NCBI GenBank assembly: GCA_030690405.1
Contig: JAUYGU010000031.1
Coordinates: 1-13,833, forward strand
DNA length: 13,833 bases
DNA from: Dehalococcoidia bacterium
GTDB lineage: Bacteria > Chloroflexota > Dehalococcoidia > SM23-28-2 > RBG-16-64-32
Reading direction: 5' to 3'
The notes under the pieces were generated by a model. It made no database searches, was not told the origin of the DNA, and saw only the letters and a program-made list of their open reading frames with translations. Position 1 is the first letter of the stretch, and every line of letters starts with the position of its first letter. Both the position numbers and the translations under genes were made by a program. Of this stretch, positions 1-6,367 are shown piece by piece.

Positions 1-1
1 T

Positions 2-709
2 CTGCAAGAGCAGACGGCCCTCTACGCTCGTCTCGGCACAGCCACCCGCTGCAAGGTCTGCGGCCTCTCGATCCGTGGCCCCCTGGGCTTACTCAACCGC
101 GCCTTCTGGGGGGTCACCCCCCTCTCCAAGCATCCCGACCTGTGCAACGTCTGACGCATCGGCGAGCGGCTGCTGGACGTAGCCGTCCTCTTCGCCGATG
201 CCCGCGGCTTCACGTCATACGCCGAGGGCCGGCCGCCGCAGGAGGTGGCGCAGGCCCTCAACGCCATGTTCGAAGGCTGCAACGAGGTCCTCCTTCAGCA
301 CGACGCCATCGTCGACAAGCTGATGGGCGATGCGGTGATGGCGGTCTTCGGAGCGCCCATCATCCGCGACGACCACGTCCGCCAGGCCGTCGAAGCCGCC
401 GCCGCCATCCAGGCCAAGGCAGCGCAGATTTTCCCCTCCGGCTGGGAGGGCGCTTGTCTGCGGATCGGGATCAACAGCGGCGCCGCCTTCGTGGGCAGAG
501 TCGGCTCCAACGACGTCAAGGACTACACCGCCGTCGGCGACGTCGTCAACGTTGCCCAGCGCCTCCAGACGGAGGCCAGCCCCGGGGAGGTGCTCGTCTC
601 CGAGAGCGTCTACCAGGAGGTGAGCGCAGCCTATCCCAACGTGGAGAGACGCGTCCTCTCCCTCAAAGGCCGCGCCGAACCTGTCACCGCCTTCGCCCTC
701 ACGCCTTGA
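2..709 (+). pseudogene. Class III adenylate/guanylate cyclase, 5'-partial, interrupted by an in-frame TGA
   Basis: The frame runs from the window edge to TGA 707-709 and has a TGA at 152-154. Before it lie a first Cys pair (CKVC, about residues 17-20) and then CNV followed directly by TGA. Relatives I know of this type have a second Cys pair there (CNVC), so TGA stands where Cys is expected. After it comes a full class III cyclase domain: LFADARGFTS with the first metal-binding Asp, VDKLMGD with the second metal Asp and a base-binding Lys, DYTAVGD, and NVAQRL with the transition-state Asn and Arg. The next start codon, GTG at 245, would exclude the first metal Asp, so re-initiation there would not give an active enzyme. 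The product would make cAMP or cGMP from ATP or GTP. It may be a recent pseudogene, a sequencing error or a UGA-recoded gene. The gene is convergent with the next one, 11 bp apart. Confidence 0.8.
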
Positions 710-720
710 GCGGGCGGCCC

Positions 721-1563
721 CTACGCCGGCAGGCTCATCCCCGGCATCTGCAGCGCCTGCGCCGGCCGCACCATGATCTCGTTGATGTGCACCGTCTCCG
801 GCTGCGTCACCGCGTACAGCACCGCCTCCGCGATGTCCTCCGGCCGCAGCACCACGTTCTTCGCCACCGCCGCCACCCGGTCCAGTATCTCCTGCGGAAG
901 CTGCTGCCCCGGCTTGAAGCCCGCCTGCTCCGGATCCACCCCGAACATGCGGGCAATGGCGAACAACTGCTCCTGTGGCATGTTTCGCACCAGGCTCGTC
1001 GCCACCGCACCCGGCATCACCGCCGTCACCCGGATGTTCTTCCCCTGCAGCGCCAGCCGCAGCGACTCCGTCAGCGCGCCCGCGGCGTGCTTGGACGCCG
1101 CGTACATCGGGCCGTCCGGCTCGGCGTAGCGGGCGGCGACGCTGCTCATGTTCACGATGTGGCCGCCCTTGCCCTTCATCACCCGGTAGGCCTCCCGGCA
1201 ACCCAGCGCCAGGCCGATGACGTTCGTCTCCAGCGTCTCCCGCCACTTCCCCACGTCCCCTTCCAGAACGTTATCAAACGGGTTGACGCCGGCGTTGTTC
1301 ACCATCACGTCCAGCTTCCCGAACTCCTTGACCGCGCTGTCCACCAGCTCCCCCATCTGCTTCTCGTCCCGCACGTCCACCAGGCGCACCAGGGCGCGAC
1401 CGGAGTTCGCGGATATCTCGTCGGCGGCCTTCTCCATCGGTTCCGCGGTGCGCCCGGCGAGGACGACGGCGGCGCTCTCGCGGCCCAGCGCCTTCGCTAT
1501 CGCCAGGCCAATGCCGGAGCTGGCCCCCGTCACGATGGCGACCTTGTCCTGAAGCTTACCCAA
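721..1563 (-). CDS. Short-chain dehydrogenase/reductase (classical SDR), 280 aa
   Basis: This is a complete classical SDR, a soluble NAD(P)-dependent oxidoreductase with a Rossmann fold. TGASSGIG at residues 12-19 is the dinucleotide-binding loop, NNAG at 89-92 stabilises the central sheet, and the catalytic tetrad is N113, S141, Y154 and K158 (YAASK). Length fits the family (about 250-280 aa). The start is TTG at 1563, chosen because AAGGAGG lies 6 nt upstream and the translation there begins MGKLQDKVAIVTG, the usual SDR opening. The substrate cannot be told from sequence; the C-terminal extension after residue 240 resembles SDRs that act on aliphatic alcohols or ketones, but that is a guess. 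It ends in TAG, convergent with the cyclase gene. It is separated from the exporter gene upstream by 186 bp carrying two REP-like repeats, so it probably has its own promoter. Confidence 0.93.
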   Translation of the reverse strand: MGKLQDKVAIVTGASSGIGLAIAKALGRESAAVVLAGRTAEPMEKAADEISANSGRALVRLVDVRDEKQMGELVDSAVKEFGKLDVMVNNAGVNPFDNVLEGDVGKWRETLETNVIGLALGCREAYRVMKGKGGHIVNMSSVAARYAEPDGPMYAASKHAAGALTESLRLALQGKNIRVTAVMPGAVATSLVRNMPQEQLFAIARMFGVDPEQAGFKPGQQLPQEILDRVAAVAKNVVLRPEDIAEAVLYAVTQPETVHINEIMVRPAQALQMPGMSLPA

Positions 1564-1607
1564 GGGATTCCTCCTTCTAACGAATCGGTATTGAGGCGAC
1601 GCCGTCT

Positions 1608-1613
1608 ATATTA
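1608..1613 (-). promoter_or_regulatory. Possible -10 box (TAATAT) for the SDR gene at 721-1563
   Basis: On the minus strand, TAATAT lies 44 bp upstream of the TTG start, in an otherwise GC-rich spacer. I see no convincing -35 hexamer at the usual distance, so this is only a weak candidate. Confidence 0.25.
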
Positions 1614-1648
1614 CGACCGTTCCTCTCCGTCCACCAGCCATCCCGTCT

Positions 1649-1685
1649 GCCACACGCCGTAGGGGCGACCCCCTGTGGTCGCCCG
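1649..1685. repeat. REP-like hairpin repeat, copy A
   Basis: This is a 37-bp unit shared perfectly with 1701-1737 (period 52 bp); its 31-bp core recurs at 6274-6304. It begins near GTAGGGGCG and folds on itself: arms GGGCGACC (1663-1670) and GGTCGCCC (1677-1684) around the loop CCCTGT. It lies in the intergenic gap between the exporter and SDR genes. A non-coding palindromic repeat near gene ends, in a genome with a RAYT transposase, fits a REP element. Confidence 0.8.
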
Positions 1686-1700
1686 CCTCGCTCGCCCCTC

Positions 1701-1737
1701 GCCACACGCCGTAGGGGCGACCCCCTGTGGTCGCCCG
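1701..1737. repeat. REP-like hairpin repeat, copy B
   Basis: Perfect second copy of the 37-bp unit at 1649-1685. Arms GGGCGACC (1715-1722) and GGTCGCCC (1729-1736). It ends 12 bp from the stop codon of the EamA exporter gene, so it could also act as a 3' stabilising hairpin on that transcript. Confidence 0.8.
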
Positions 1738-1749
1738 TGCGCGAAGCTC

Positions 1750-2640
1750 CTACGGCTCCGCCGGCGCCGTGGCCGGCCGCTCCACGCTGCCCCGCAGCGT
1801 CAGCACCGCCACGCCCCCCAGCACCAGCGCCACCCCTAGCCACTGCACAACCGACAGGTCCTCCGCGAAGATGATCAGCCCCCAGACCACCGTCGCCATC
1901 GGCTGGATGAGCAGCAGCACGGAGGTCTCCAGCGCCGGCACCCGCGGCAGCGCCGCCGCGATGAGCATCCAGCCGGCCACCTGCGCCGTCAGCGCCAGCG
2001 CCAGCAGCCAGCCGTGCTCCGGCCAGACGAAGGTGAGGCTGAAACGCGGGTCGAACAACACCCCCGCCGCCAGCGCGCCGAAAGCGGTGCCGGCGGTCGC
2101 GTCCAGCAGCGGCCCCGCCGGCGGCGCCAGTTCACGGTTGGACGCCCGGAAGACCAGCAGAAAGCCCGTGTACGCCATCCCGGTGACCACGCCCAGCGCC
2201 GCGCCGGTCAGAGGGTCGTCTCCGTAGGCGTCGGCGCGGCCGAGGCCGGAGATGAGCACGACGCCGCCGAACACTATCGGGACCGTGGCGAACGCCAGGG
2301 CGGTCGGGCGCTCACGGTGAATCGCCCAGGCGATCAGACCGACGAACGCGATCTGGGTGTTCGCCAGCACCGTCGCCAGACCGGCGCCGATCAGCTCGAT
2401 GGAGCGGTGCCACACGGTGAGGTCCAGCGCCAGGAAGAGGCCGCTGCCCGCCGCCATCCAGCGCATCGAAGCCGAACGATGGTCGCCGCCGCGCGTCATC
2501 GCCCACAGCAGGAACAGCGGCGGCAACGCGTAGGCGGCTCGGAAGAACGCCGCCGTCGCCGGCGAAACCTCGGCCAGCCGCACGAAGACAGCCGAGAACG
2601 AGATGCCGAGGATCCCCAGGACGGCAAGGAAGCGGATCAT
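1750..2640 (-). CDS. EamA/DMT-superfamily transporter, 296 aa
   Basis: This is an integral membrane protein of the drug/metabolite transporter superfamily (EamA type). It has about ten hydrophobic helices arranged as two repeats of five, starting with FLAVLGILGISFSAVFVRLA at the N terminus; the second repeat begins near residue 150 (ALGVVTGMAYTGFLLVF). The conserved late segment LLLIQPMATVVWGLIIFAED is the typical EamA signature just before the last helices. Length matches the family (280-310 aa). Such proteins usually export amino acids, metabolites or drugs; the substrate is not predictable here. The ATG at 2640 lies 22 nt after the TGA stop of the upstream SDR gene on the same strand, so the two are probably co-transcribed. 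The tail after the last helix is short and Pro/Ala-rich. Confidence 0.93.
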   Translation of the reverse strand: MIRFLAVLGILGISFSAVFVRLAEVSPATAAFFRAAYALPPLFLLWAMTRGGDHRSASMRWMAAGSGLFLALDLTVWHRSIELIGAGLATVLANTQIAFVGLIAWAIHRERPTALAFATVPIVFGGVVLISGLGRADAYGDDPLTGAALGVVTGMAYTGFLLVFRASNRELAPPAGPLLDATAGTAFGALAAGVLFDPRFSLTFVWPEHGWLLALALTAQVAGWMLIAAALPRVPALETSVLLLIQPMATVVWGLIIFAEDLSVVQWLGVALVLGGVAVLTLRGSVERPATAPAEP

Positions 2641-2662
2641 GCCGCCGCCGGGGGAATGGCCG

Positions 2663-3445
2663 TCACTTCTCTTGCTTGAACATCGACCCGGCTATCCGCC
2701 GGGCGACGAAGCGCGGCATCAGCTTCACCGCCGCCATGGCCGCCACGTTCAGGGCGCCGGGGACAGTTATCGCCCGCCGCGCCGATGCAGCCTTCAGCGC
2801 CGACTCCACCACGTCGTCCGCGCTCTTCCACGCCCGCAGCCGCCCCTCGTCCACCCCCGCCACCTGCTGGAATTCCGTCTTCACTGCCCCGGGGCAGAGG
2901 CAGGTGACCGTAACACCCTTCCCCTTCACCTCCTCGTGCAGCGCCTCAGAGAAGTGAAGGACGAACGCCTTCGTCGCCGCGTACGTGGCCATGTGCGGCA
3001 CCGGCTGGAACGCCCCCACAGAGGCGACGTTGATGACGGCGCCCCGCCCCCGCTCCACCATCGGCCCCAGCGCGGCGTGGGACAGCCTCATCAGCGCCCG
3101 CACGTTCACGTCCAGCTCCTCCAGCTCGCGCGCCAGCGGCAGGCCGGCGAACTCGCCCCGCGTCGCGAAGCCGGCATCGTTCACCAGCAGATCGATGTCG
3201 CCCCGCCGCAACCGCTCCTCCACAGTCGCCACGGCGCTATCGTCCGCCAGGTCCGCCTCGACGACCTCCGCCTCGACGCCGTGCGCCTCCGAAAGCTGAG
3301 CGGCCAGCTTCTCCATCCGGTCCCGCCGCCGGGCCACGAGAACCAGGTCGTGGCCTCGTTTCGCCAGCCGCCGGGCGAACGCCTCGCCGATGCCACTCGA
3401 AGCGCCGGTGATGAGCGCGCGCGGCCGCGAAGTCGCTTCACTCAT
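2663..3445 (-). CDS. Short-chain dehydrogenase/reductase (SDR), 260 aa
   Basis: This is a second, unrelated-in-detail SDR. TGASSGIG is at residues 13-20, NDAG at 89-92 replaces the usual NNAG, and the tetrad is N114, S142, Y155 and K159 (YAATK). The C-terminal part, with CPGAVKTEF near 184-192 and a basic tail (ALNVAAMAAVKLMPRFVARRI), resembles the DltE/YqjQ-like SDRs that often have a hydrophobic, membrane-leaning C terminus. It presumably reduces or oxidises a carbonyl or hydroxyl group with NAD(P)H; the substrate is unknown. The ATG at 3445 is preceded by GGAGG with 5 nt spacing. It heads a probable two-gene transcript with the EamA exporter downstream. The rid gene end lies 86 bp upstream, and I saw no strong promoter in that gap. 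Confidence 0.93.
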   Translation of the reverse strand: MSEATSRPRALITGASSGIGEAFARRLAKRGHDLVLVARRRDRMEKLAAQLSEAHGVEAEVVEADLADDSAVATVEERLRRGDIDLLVNDAGFATRGEFAGLPLARELEELDVNVRALMRLSHAALGPMVERGRGAVINVASVGAFQPVPHMATYAATKAFVLHFSEALHEEVKGKGVTVTCLCPGAVKTEFQQVAGVDEGRLRAWKSADDVVESALKAASARRAITVPGALNVAAMAAVKLMPRFVARRIAGSMFKQEK

Positions 3446-3531
3446 ATCGTCCTCCAGTCACGTTGGCCGCCCGCCTGGCGGTGGAGACTATCCTACACCA
3501 TCCGCACCTCGACGGGCTGGCCTGCGCCGCC

Positions 3532-3918
3532 TCAGACCACCGCCACCGCCTCGATCTCCACCAGCATCTTCGCGTCCGCCAGACGGCTCACCTCCACCAT
3601 GCTGGACGCCGGCTTCACCGCCGCGAACGCCTCCGCGTGCGCCCGCGCCGCCTCCTCCCAGCGGTCGATGTCCGTCAGGTAGACGCGCGTCCGCACCACA
3701 TCACGGAGCGAAGCGCCGGCCTGCTGGAGAGCCATCTCAATGTTCCGTAGCGCCTGCTTCGCCTGCTCGTAGACGTCCCCCTCACCGACGAACCTGCCGT
3801 CCTCGCCCCAGGCGACGGTGCCGGACACGTACACCGTATCTCCCACCCGCACGGCGCGCGAAAAGCCGATGACGTCCTCGTAGGGGCTATTCGAGGAGAC
3901 GCGCCGCCGTTCGGTCAT
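3532..3918 (-). CDS. Rid-family (YjgF/YER057c/UK114) protein, 128 aa
   Basis: Small trimer-forming family; length 128 aa is typical. Family features in order are SSNSPYEDVIGFSRAVRVGD at residues 8-27, VYVSGTVAW, the LRNIEMALQQAG helix, DVVRTRVYLTDI and the C-terminal VEIEAVAV. True RidA deaminates 2-aminoacrylate-type imines using an Arg in a PARS motif (Arg105 of E. coli RidA). Here the aligned stretch reads PASSMVEV, so that Arg is Ser, and imine deaminase activity is doubtful; a different ligand is more likely. The start is ATG at 3918, which overlaps the stop of the transposase gene upstream as ATGA. Translating further upstream only reads antisense-like extra residues and is not supported. 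The first 17 nt nearly repeat the first 17 nt of the transposase gene. Confidence 0.9.
   Translation of the reverse strand: MTERRRVSSNSPYEDVIGFSRAVRVGDTVYVSGTVAWGEDGRFVGEGDVYEQAKQALRNIEMALQQAGASLRDVVRTRVYLTDIDRWEEAARAHAEAFAAVKPASSMVEVSRLADAKMLVEIEAVAVV
3902..3918. repeat. 17-bp direct repeat, copy 1 (5' end of the rid gene)
   Basis: The first 17 nt of the rid gene (minus-strand ATGACCGAACGGCGGCG) match 16 of 17 nt at 4510-4526, the first 17 nt of the RAYT gene. The two copies flank the transposase and look like a target duplication. Confidence 0.6.
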
Positions 3919-4526
3919 GGCCCCGCTCGACCCCGGGGTGCTTCGATCCACGCCCACTCGCGCTCGTAATGCGGATCGGCAACGCGAAGCGGATTTTCGC
4001 GATCGAACCGCCACTTCAAGGGGTTGAGCCGGATGTACTCGCGGACGGATCGAAGTTCGTCCTCGTTTCGTACTACCCGTTCATAGTACCCCCGCTGCCA
4101 CACACCCTGGCCGGGCGTGTCCTTCGCCAGGTTGATCCGCCTCGAAACCGCCGCCTTGAACGAGCGAATGATGGCGCCCAGGGACCCCGGCAGAACGAAG
4201 GGCCTAACGCCATGCTCAGGTAGGGGCGCAGCATGCTGCGCCCCTACGCCCCGTCGTCGCCGGAGCATCTGCTTGGCAGAAACACCATCGCCCTCCACAA
4301 TCCACACGATGCCGTGTACGTGGTTCGGCATGACCACAAACTCATCCGTCCGGGTGTTCGGGAAATGATCTGGTATCTGGTCCCACGCCTCTTCCACCAG
4401 GCTACGCATCCCCGCTGCACCGAAGACTCTTCGTCTTCCCTGGGAACAGACGGTCACGAAATACGCTCCGGACGATGCGTAGTCGTAGTGCGGGAGTCGA
4501 ATGGCCCGACGCCGCCGCTCGGTCAT
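3915..4526 (-). CDS. REP-associated tyrosine transposase (RAYT, Y1_Tnp/TnpA-REP family), 203 aa
   Basis: This is a single-strand DNA transposase-like protein of the HUH/Y1 group, which nicks at REP hairpins. The opening IRLPHYDYASSGAYFVTVCS (about residues 9-28) is the family signature. MPNHVHGIVW (66-75) carries the HxH metal-binding pair, and the C-terminal part has WQRGYYERVVRNEDEL followed by YIRLNPLKW. Y147, Y148 or Y164 may be the nucleophile; I cannot choose between them. The middle (about residues 92-103, GVGAQHAAPLPE) is encoded by a 28-bp perfect palindrome, so a REP-type element is embedded in frame. The start could be ATG 4526 or GTG 4529; ATG is preferred. It begins 4 nt after the Ddn-like gene's stop, and its own stop overlaps the rid start (ATGA). 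Such tight packing is unusual for a transposase and suggests that it entered an existing operon. Confidence 0.92.
   Translation of the reverse strand: MTERRRRAIRLPHYDYASSGAYFVTVCSQGRRRVFGAAGMRSLVEEAWDQIPDHFPNTRTDEFVVMPNHVHGIVWIVEGDGVSAKQMLRRRRGVGAQHAAPLPEHGVRPFVLPGSLGAIIRSFKAAVSRRINLAKDTPGQGVWQRGYYERVVRNEDELRSVREYIRLNPLKWRFDRENPLRVADPHYEREWAWIEAPRGRAGP
4220..4247. repeat. 28-bp perfect palindrome inside the RAYT coding sequence
   Basis: The arm GTAGGGGCGCAGCA (4220-4233) is followed directly by its exact reverse complement (4234-4247), with no loop. The outer part, GTAGGGGCG, is the same as in the intergenic REP-like repeats at 1659, 1711 and 6278. It adds no frameshift and supplies the variable linker of the transposase. 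Confidence 0.85.
4510..4526. repeat. 17-bp direct repeat, copy 2 (5' end of the RAYT gene)
   Basis: Partner of 3902-3918, with one mismatch (T/C). It covers the RAYT start codon and its first MTERRR codons, which match the MTERRR opening of the Rid protein. Confidence 0.6.
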
Positions 4527-4530
4527 CACC

Positions 4531-5007
4531 TCATCGCCCGCCCTCCTGCCCCAGATCTATCGCCACCATGATGCCGTCATGCGCCCATTTCCCGTGCGCC
4601 TCCTCGATCTTGCGCCGCGTCGGGAGGCCCCAGTGATAGCCGGCGTAGTCCATATAGTCCGCGGGAAAAGTCTGCAGGTACACTTCGAGGGCCTTACCAA
4701 GCTCGCCCGGGTCGTCGATCTCCCGCGCGACGCCGCCGTAGCGTCTGCCGCCGACCTTCACCTCCACCCGCGGCTCCTTGCGCACGTTGCGCAGCCAGTC
4801 TGAACGCTCGCCGAGCATGGCGACGGCGTACAGCGTGTTGTCGCTCCTTATTGCGCGAACGGGACGCCGCAGTCGCCTCCCGCTCCGACGCCCGATGACC
4901 GTCAGCAGCGCGAAGCCCCGCGGTACCGGCAGGAGCCGATATAGGGGCTGCATGAACAAGTTGGACAGACGCGCGTAGCCGCGGCTGCCTGCGAACGGGT
5001 TCGGCAC
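4531..5007 (-). CDS. Nitroreductase/deazaflavin-dependent oxidoreductase family (DUF385, Ddn-like), 158 aa
   Basis: This protein resembles the split beta-barrel Ddn/FDR family, which uses the deazaflavin F420 (or sometimes a flavin or heme) to reduce small organic molecules. Visible features are LTVIGRRSGRRLRRPV near residues 35-50, the usual GRxSG phosphate-binding segment, then LYAVAMLGERSDWLRNVRKEPRVEVKVGG (58-86), the typical second half with a W-N-x-x-x-P core. Length of 158 aa is normal. The GTG at 5007 is chosen because GGAG lies 7 nt upstream; that ribosome-binding site sits inside a 15-bp copy of the ruvB 3' end. The substrate is unknown. It is followed after 4 nt by the transposase gene, then the rid gene, and these read as one transcript. 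Confidence 0.82.
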   Translation of the reverse strand: MPNPFAGSRGYARLSNLFMQPLYRLLPVPRGFALLTVIGRRSGRRLRRPVRAIRSDNTLYAVAMLGERSDWLRNVRKEPRVEVKVGGRRYGGVAREIDDPGELGKALEVYLQTFPADYMDYAGYHWGLPTRRKIEEAHGKWAHDGIMVAIDLGQEGGR

Positions 5008-5010
5008 GCG

Positions 5011-5025
5011 GCTACTCCAGCAGCC
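5011..5025. repeat. 15-bp direct repeat, copy 1 (carries the RBS of the Ddn-like gene)
   Basis: Exact copy of 5125-5139, the last codons and stop of ruvB (minus strand GGCTGCTGGAGTAGC). Its GGAG is the ribosome-binding site for the GTG at 5007. Confidence 0.7.
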
Positions 5026-5040
5026 CCATCAGGATGGGGA
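5025..5040. repeat. Short hairpin in the ruvB-ddn gap
   Basis: CCCCAT and ATGGGG pair around the loop CAGG. With the hairpin at 5055-5071, it makes up most of the recognisable structure in the segment between the two 15-bp repeats. No T-run follows, so a terminator is not supported. Confidence 0.4.
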
Positions 5041-5054
5041 GGCGGGGCCGGATT

Positions 5055-5071
5055 CTAAGGTGAAACCTTAG
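5055..5071. terminator. Hairpin downstream of ruvB, possible terminator or insert feature
   Basis: Arms CTAAGGT and ACCTTAG pair perfectly around a 3-nt loop. It stands out as AT-richer than its surroundings and lies 55 bp after the ruvB stop. There is no U-run on the minus-strand transcript, so intrinsic termination is uncertain. Confidence 0.3.
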
Positions 5072-5124
5072 GGGCGGGCGGGTGGGAAGAACAACTCCTG
5101 GGGTGGGGGAGGGCTTGGCCATCT

Positions 5125-5139
5125 GCTACTCCAGCAGCC
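5125..5139. repeat. 15-bp direct repeat, copy 2 (3' end of ruvB)
   Basis: The original copy, formed by the final ruvB codons and its TAG stop. Identical to 5011-5025, 114 bp away. Confidence 0.7.
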
Positions 5140-6199
5140 GGCGCTGCAACTCCTGCGGCGCCTCCAGCCCCAGGTGGCCGTAGGCGTGCCGCGTCGCCAC
5201 CCGGCCGCGGGGCGTCCGCTGCAGGAAGCCCACCTGCATCAGGTACGGCTCGTAGACGTCCATGATCGTGTCCGCCTCCTCCGAAATGGAGGCGGCGATC
5301 GTCTCGATCCCCACCGGCCCGCCGTCGAACTTCTCGATGATCGTGCGCAGGACCTTGTGGTCCACCTCGTCCAGCCCCAGTTCGTCGATGTCCAGCCGCG
5401 CCAGCGCCTCCCGCGCCACCTCCGCCGTTATCACGCCGTCCGCGCGCACCTGCGCGTAGTCGCGCACCCGCCGCAGGAGCCGGTTGGCCACGCGCGGCGT
5501 GCCGCGGGAGCGGCGGGCGATCTCGGCGGCGCCTGCGGCCTCGGTCGGCACGTCCAGGAGGGCGGCGCTGCGCCGGACGATAGCCGCCATCGCCTCCCCG
5601 TCGTAGAAATCGAGCCGGTAGACGGCCCCGAAGCGGTCGCGCAGCGGCGGGCTGAGCATCGCGTAGCGCGTCGTCGCGCCGATGAGCGTGAAGCGCGGCA
5701 CGGACAGCCGCACGCTGCGCGCGCCCGGCCCGCGGCCGAGCACGATGTCCAGCGCGAAGTCCTCCATCGCCGGGTACAGCACCTCCTCCGCCGCCCGCGG
5801 CAGCCGGTGCACCTCGTCGATGAACAGGATGTCGCTCTCCTGGAGGTTCGTCAGGATCGCCGCCAGGTCGCCCGCCCGCTCGATCGCCGGCCCGGACGTG
5901 ACCCGGACGGAGACCGACATCTCGTGGGCGATGATGTGGGCGAGCGTGGTCTTGCCCAGCCCCGGCGGCCCGTACAGCAGAAGGTGGTCCAGCGGCTCCT
6001 GCCGCTGCTGGGCGGCGGTGATGCCGATGCCGAGGTTGTCCTTGATCTTCTCCTGGCCGATGAACTCATCCAGCCGCCGCGGGCGCAGCGTCGTCTCCAG
6101 GACGAGGTCGTCTTCCTGGAGCTTTCCCGATGTGATCCTGGTGGGTGCGGGGTCCATTCCTCTTGCGCGCGATTCGAATGCTTGTTCCGTTTCGGCCAT
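5126..6199 (-). CDS. ruvB: Holliday junction branch migration DNA helicase RuvB, 357 aa
   Basis: RuvB is the AAA+ ATPase motor that, with RuvA, drives branch migration of Holliday junctions in recombination repair. The N-terminal [13 protein letters not shown] (37-49) is the RuvB opening. Walker [10 protein letters not shown] is at 77-85, Walker B FIDEVHR at 126-132, sensor 1 GATT at 174-177, and the arginine finger lies in PLRDRF (185-190). The winged-helix end contains [10 protein letters not shown] and TPRGRVAT. Length is normal (330-360 aa). The reading frame is open to 6565, but the extra N-terminal part reads through the divergent gene's N-terminal repeats and a REP copy, so I start at ATG 6199. 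A second ATG 14 codons in (MDPAP) is possible. No ruvA or ruvC is present nearby, so it stands alone here. Confidence 0.97.
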   Translation of the reverse strand: MAETEQAFESRARGMDPAPTRITSGKLQEDDLVLETTLRPRRLDEFIGQEKIKDNLGIGITAAQQRQEPLDHLLLYGPPGLGKTTLAHIIAHEMSVSVRVTSGPAIERAGDLAAILTNLQESDILFIDEVHRLPRAAEEVLYPAMEDFALDIVLGRGPGARSVRLSVPRFTLIGATTRYAMLSPPLRDRFGAVYRLDFYDGEAMAAIVRRSAALLDVPTEAAGAAEIARRSRGTPRVANRLLRRVRDYAQVRADGVITAEVAREALARLDIDELGLDEVDHKVLRTIIEKFDGGPVGIETIAASISEEADTIMDVYEPYLMQVGFLQRTPRGRVATRHAYGHLGLEAPQELQRRLLE

Positions 6200-6273
6200 T
6201 ATAGCCCCACCGCTCCGCTTGTCCAACCCGCACCGCTCCGCGAAGCCCCGGGTCGGGCGGGGCCCGGGCCCCT

Positions 6274-6304
6274 CGCCGTAGGGGCGACCCCCTGTGGTCG
6301 CCCG
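6274..6304. repeat. REP-like hairpin repeat, copy C
   Basis: Shares 31 nt exactly with the repeats at 1649-1685 and 1701-1737. Arms GGGCGACC (6282-6289) and GGTCGCCC (6296-6303) around the loop CCCTGT. It lies in the 168-bp gap between the divergent ruvB and hydrolase genes, an unusual place because REP elements favour gene ends. Confidence 0.8.
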
Positions 6305-6354
6305 CCGCTGGCCATCGTCCAGACTCAGCGCGGCACGCGCGCCCGCCCTTCGGG

Positions 6355-6360
6355 TATAAT
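6355..6360 (+). promoter_or_regulatory. -10 box TATAAT, likely leaderless promoter of the hydrolase gene
   Basis: A perfect TATAAT in very GC-rich DNA ends 7 nt before the ATG at 6368. The expected start of transcription would fall at or next to the ATG, giving a leaderless mRNA, which fits the absence of a Shine-Dalgarno sequence. No good -35 is visible. Confidence 0.5.
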
Positions 6361-6367
6361 CACCCCG

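Noticed and set aside
142..1662. Long plus-strand open frame of 506 aa
   Set aside because: Its composition is Arg/Pro/His-rich shadow coding, it runs antisense to the SDR gene, and it lies in another frame from the clear cyclase motifs.
3919..4014. N-terminal extension of the Rid protein to 160 aa
   Set aside because: It overlaps the RAYT 3' end out of frame, and the family usually starts close to the SSNSPYED motif.
5174..6367. Upstream extension of the hydrolase frame across ruvB (671-aa reading)
   Set aside because: It is antisense to ruvB and low-complexity; the promoter and ATG at 6368 explain the start.
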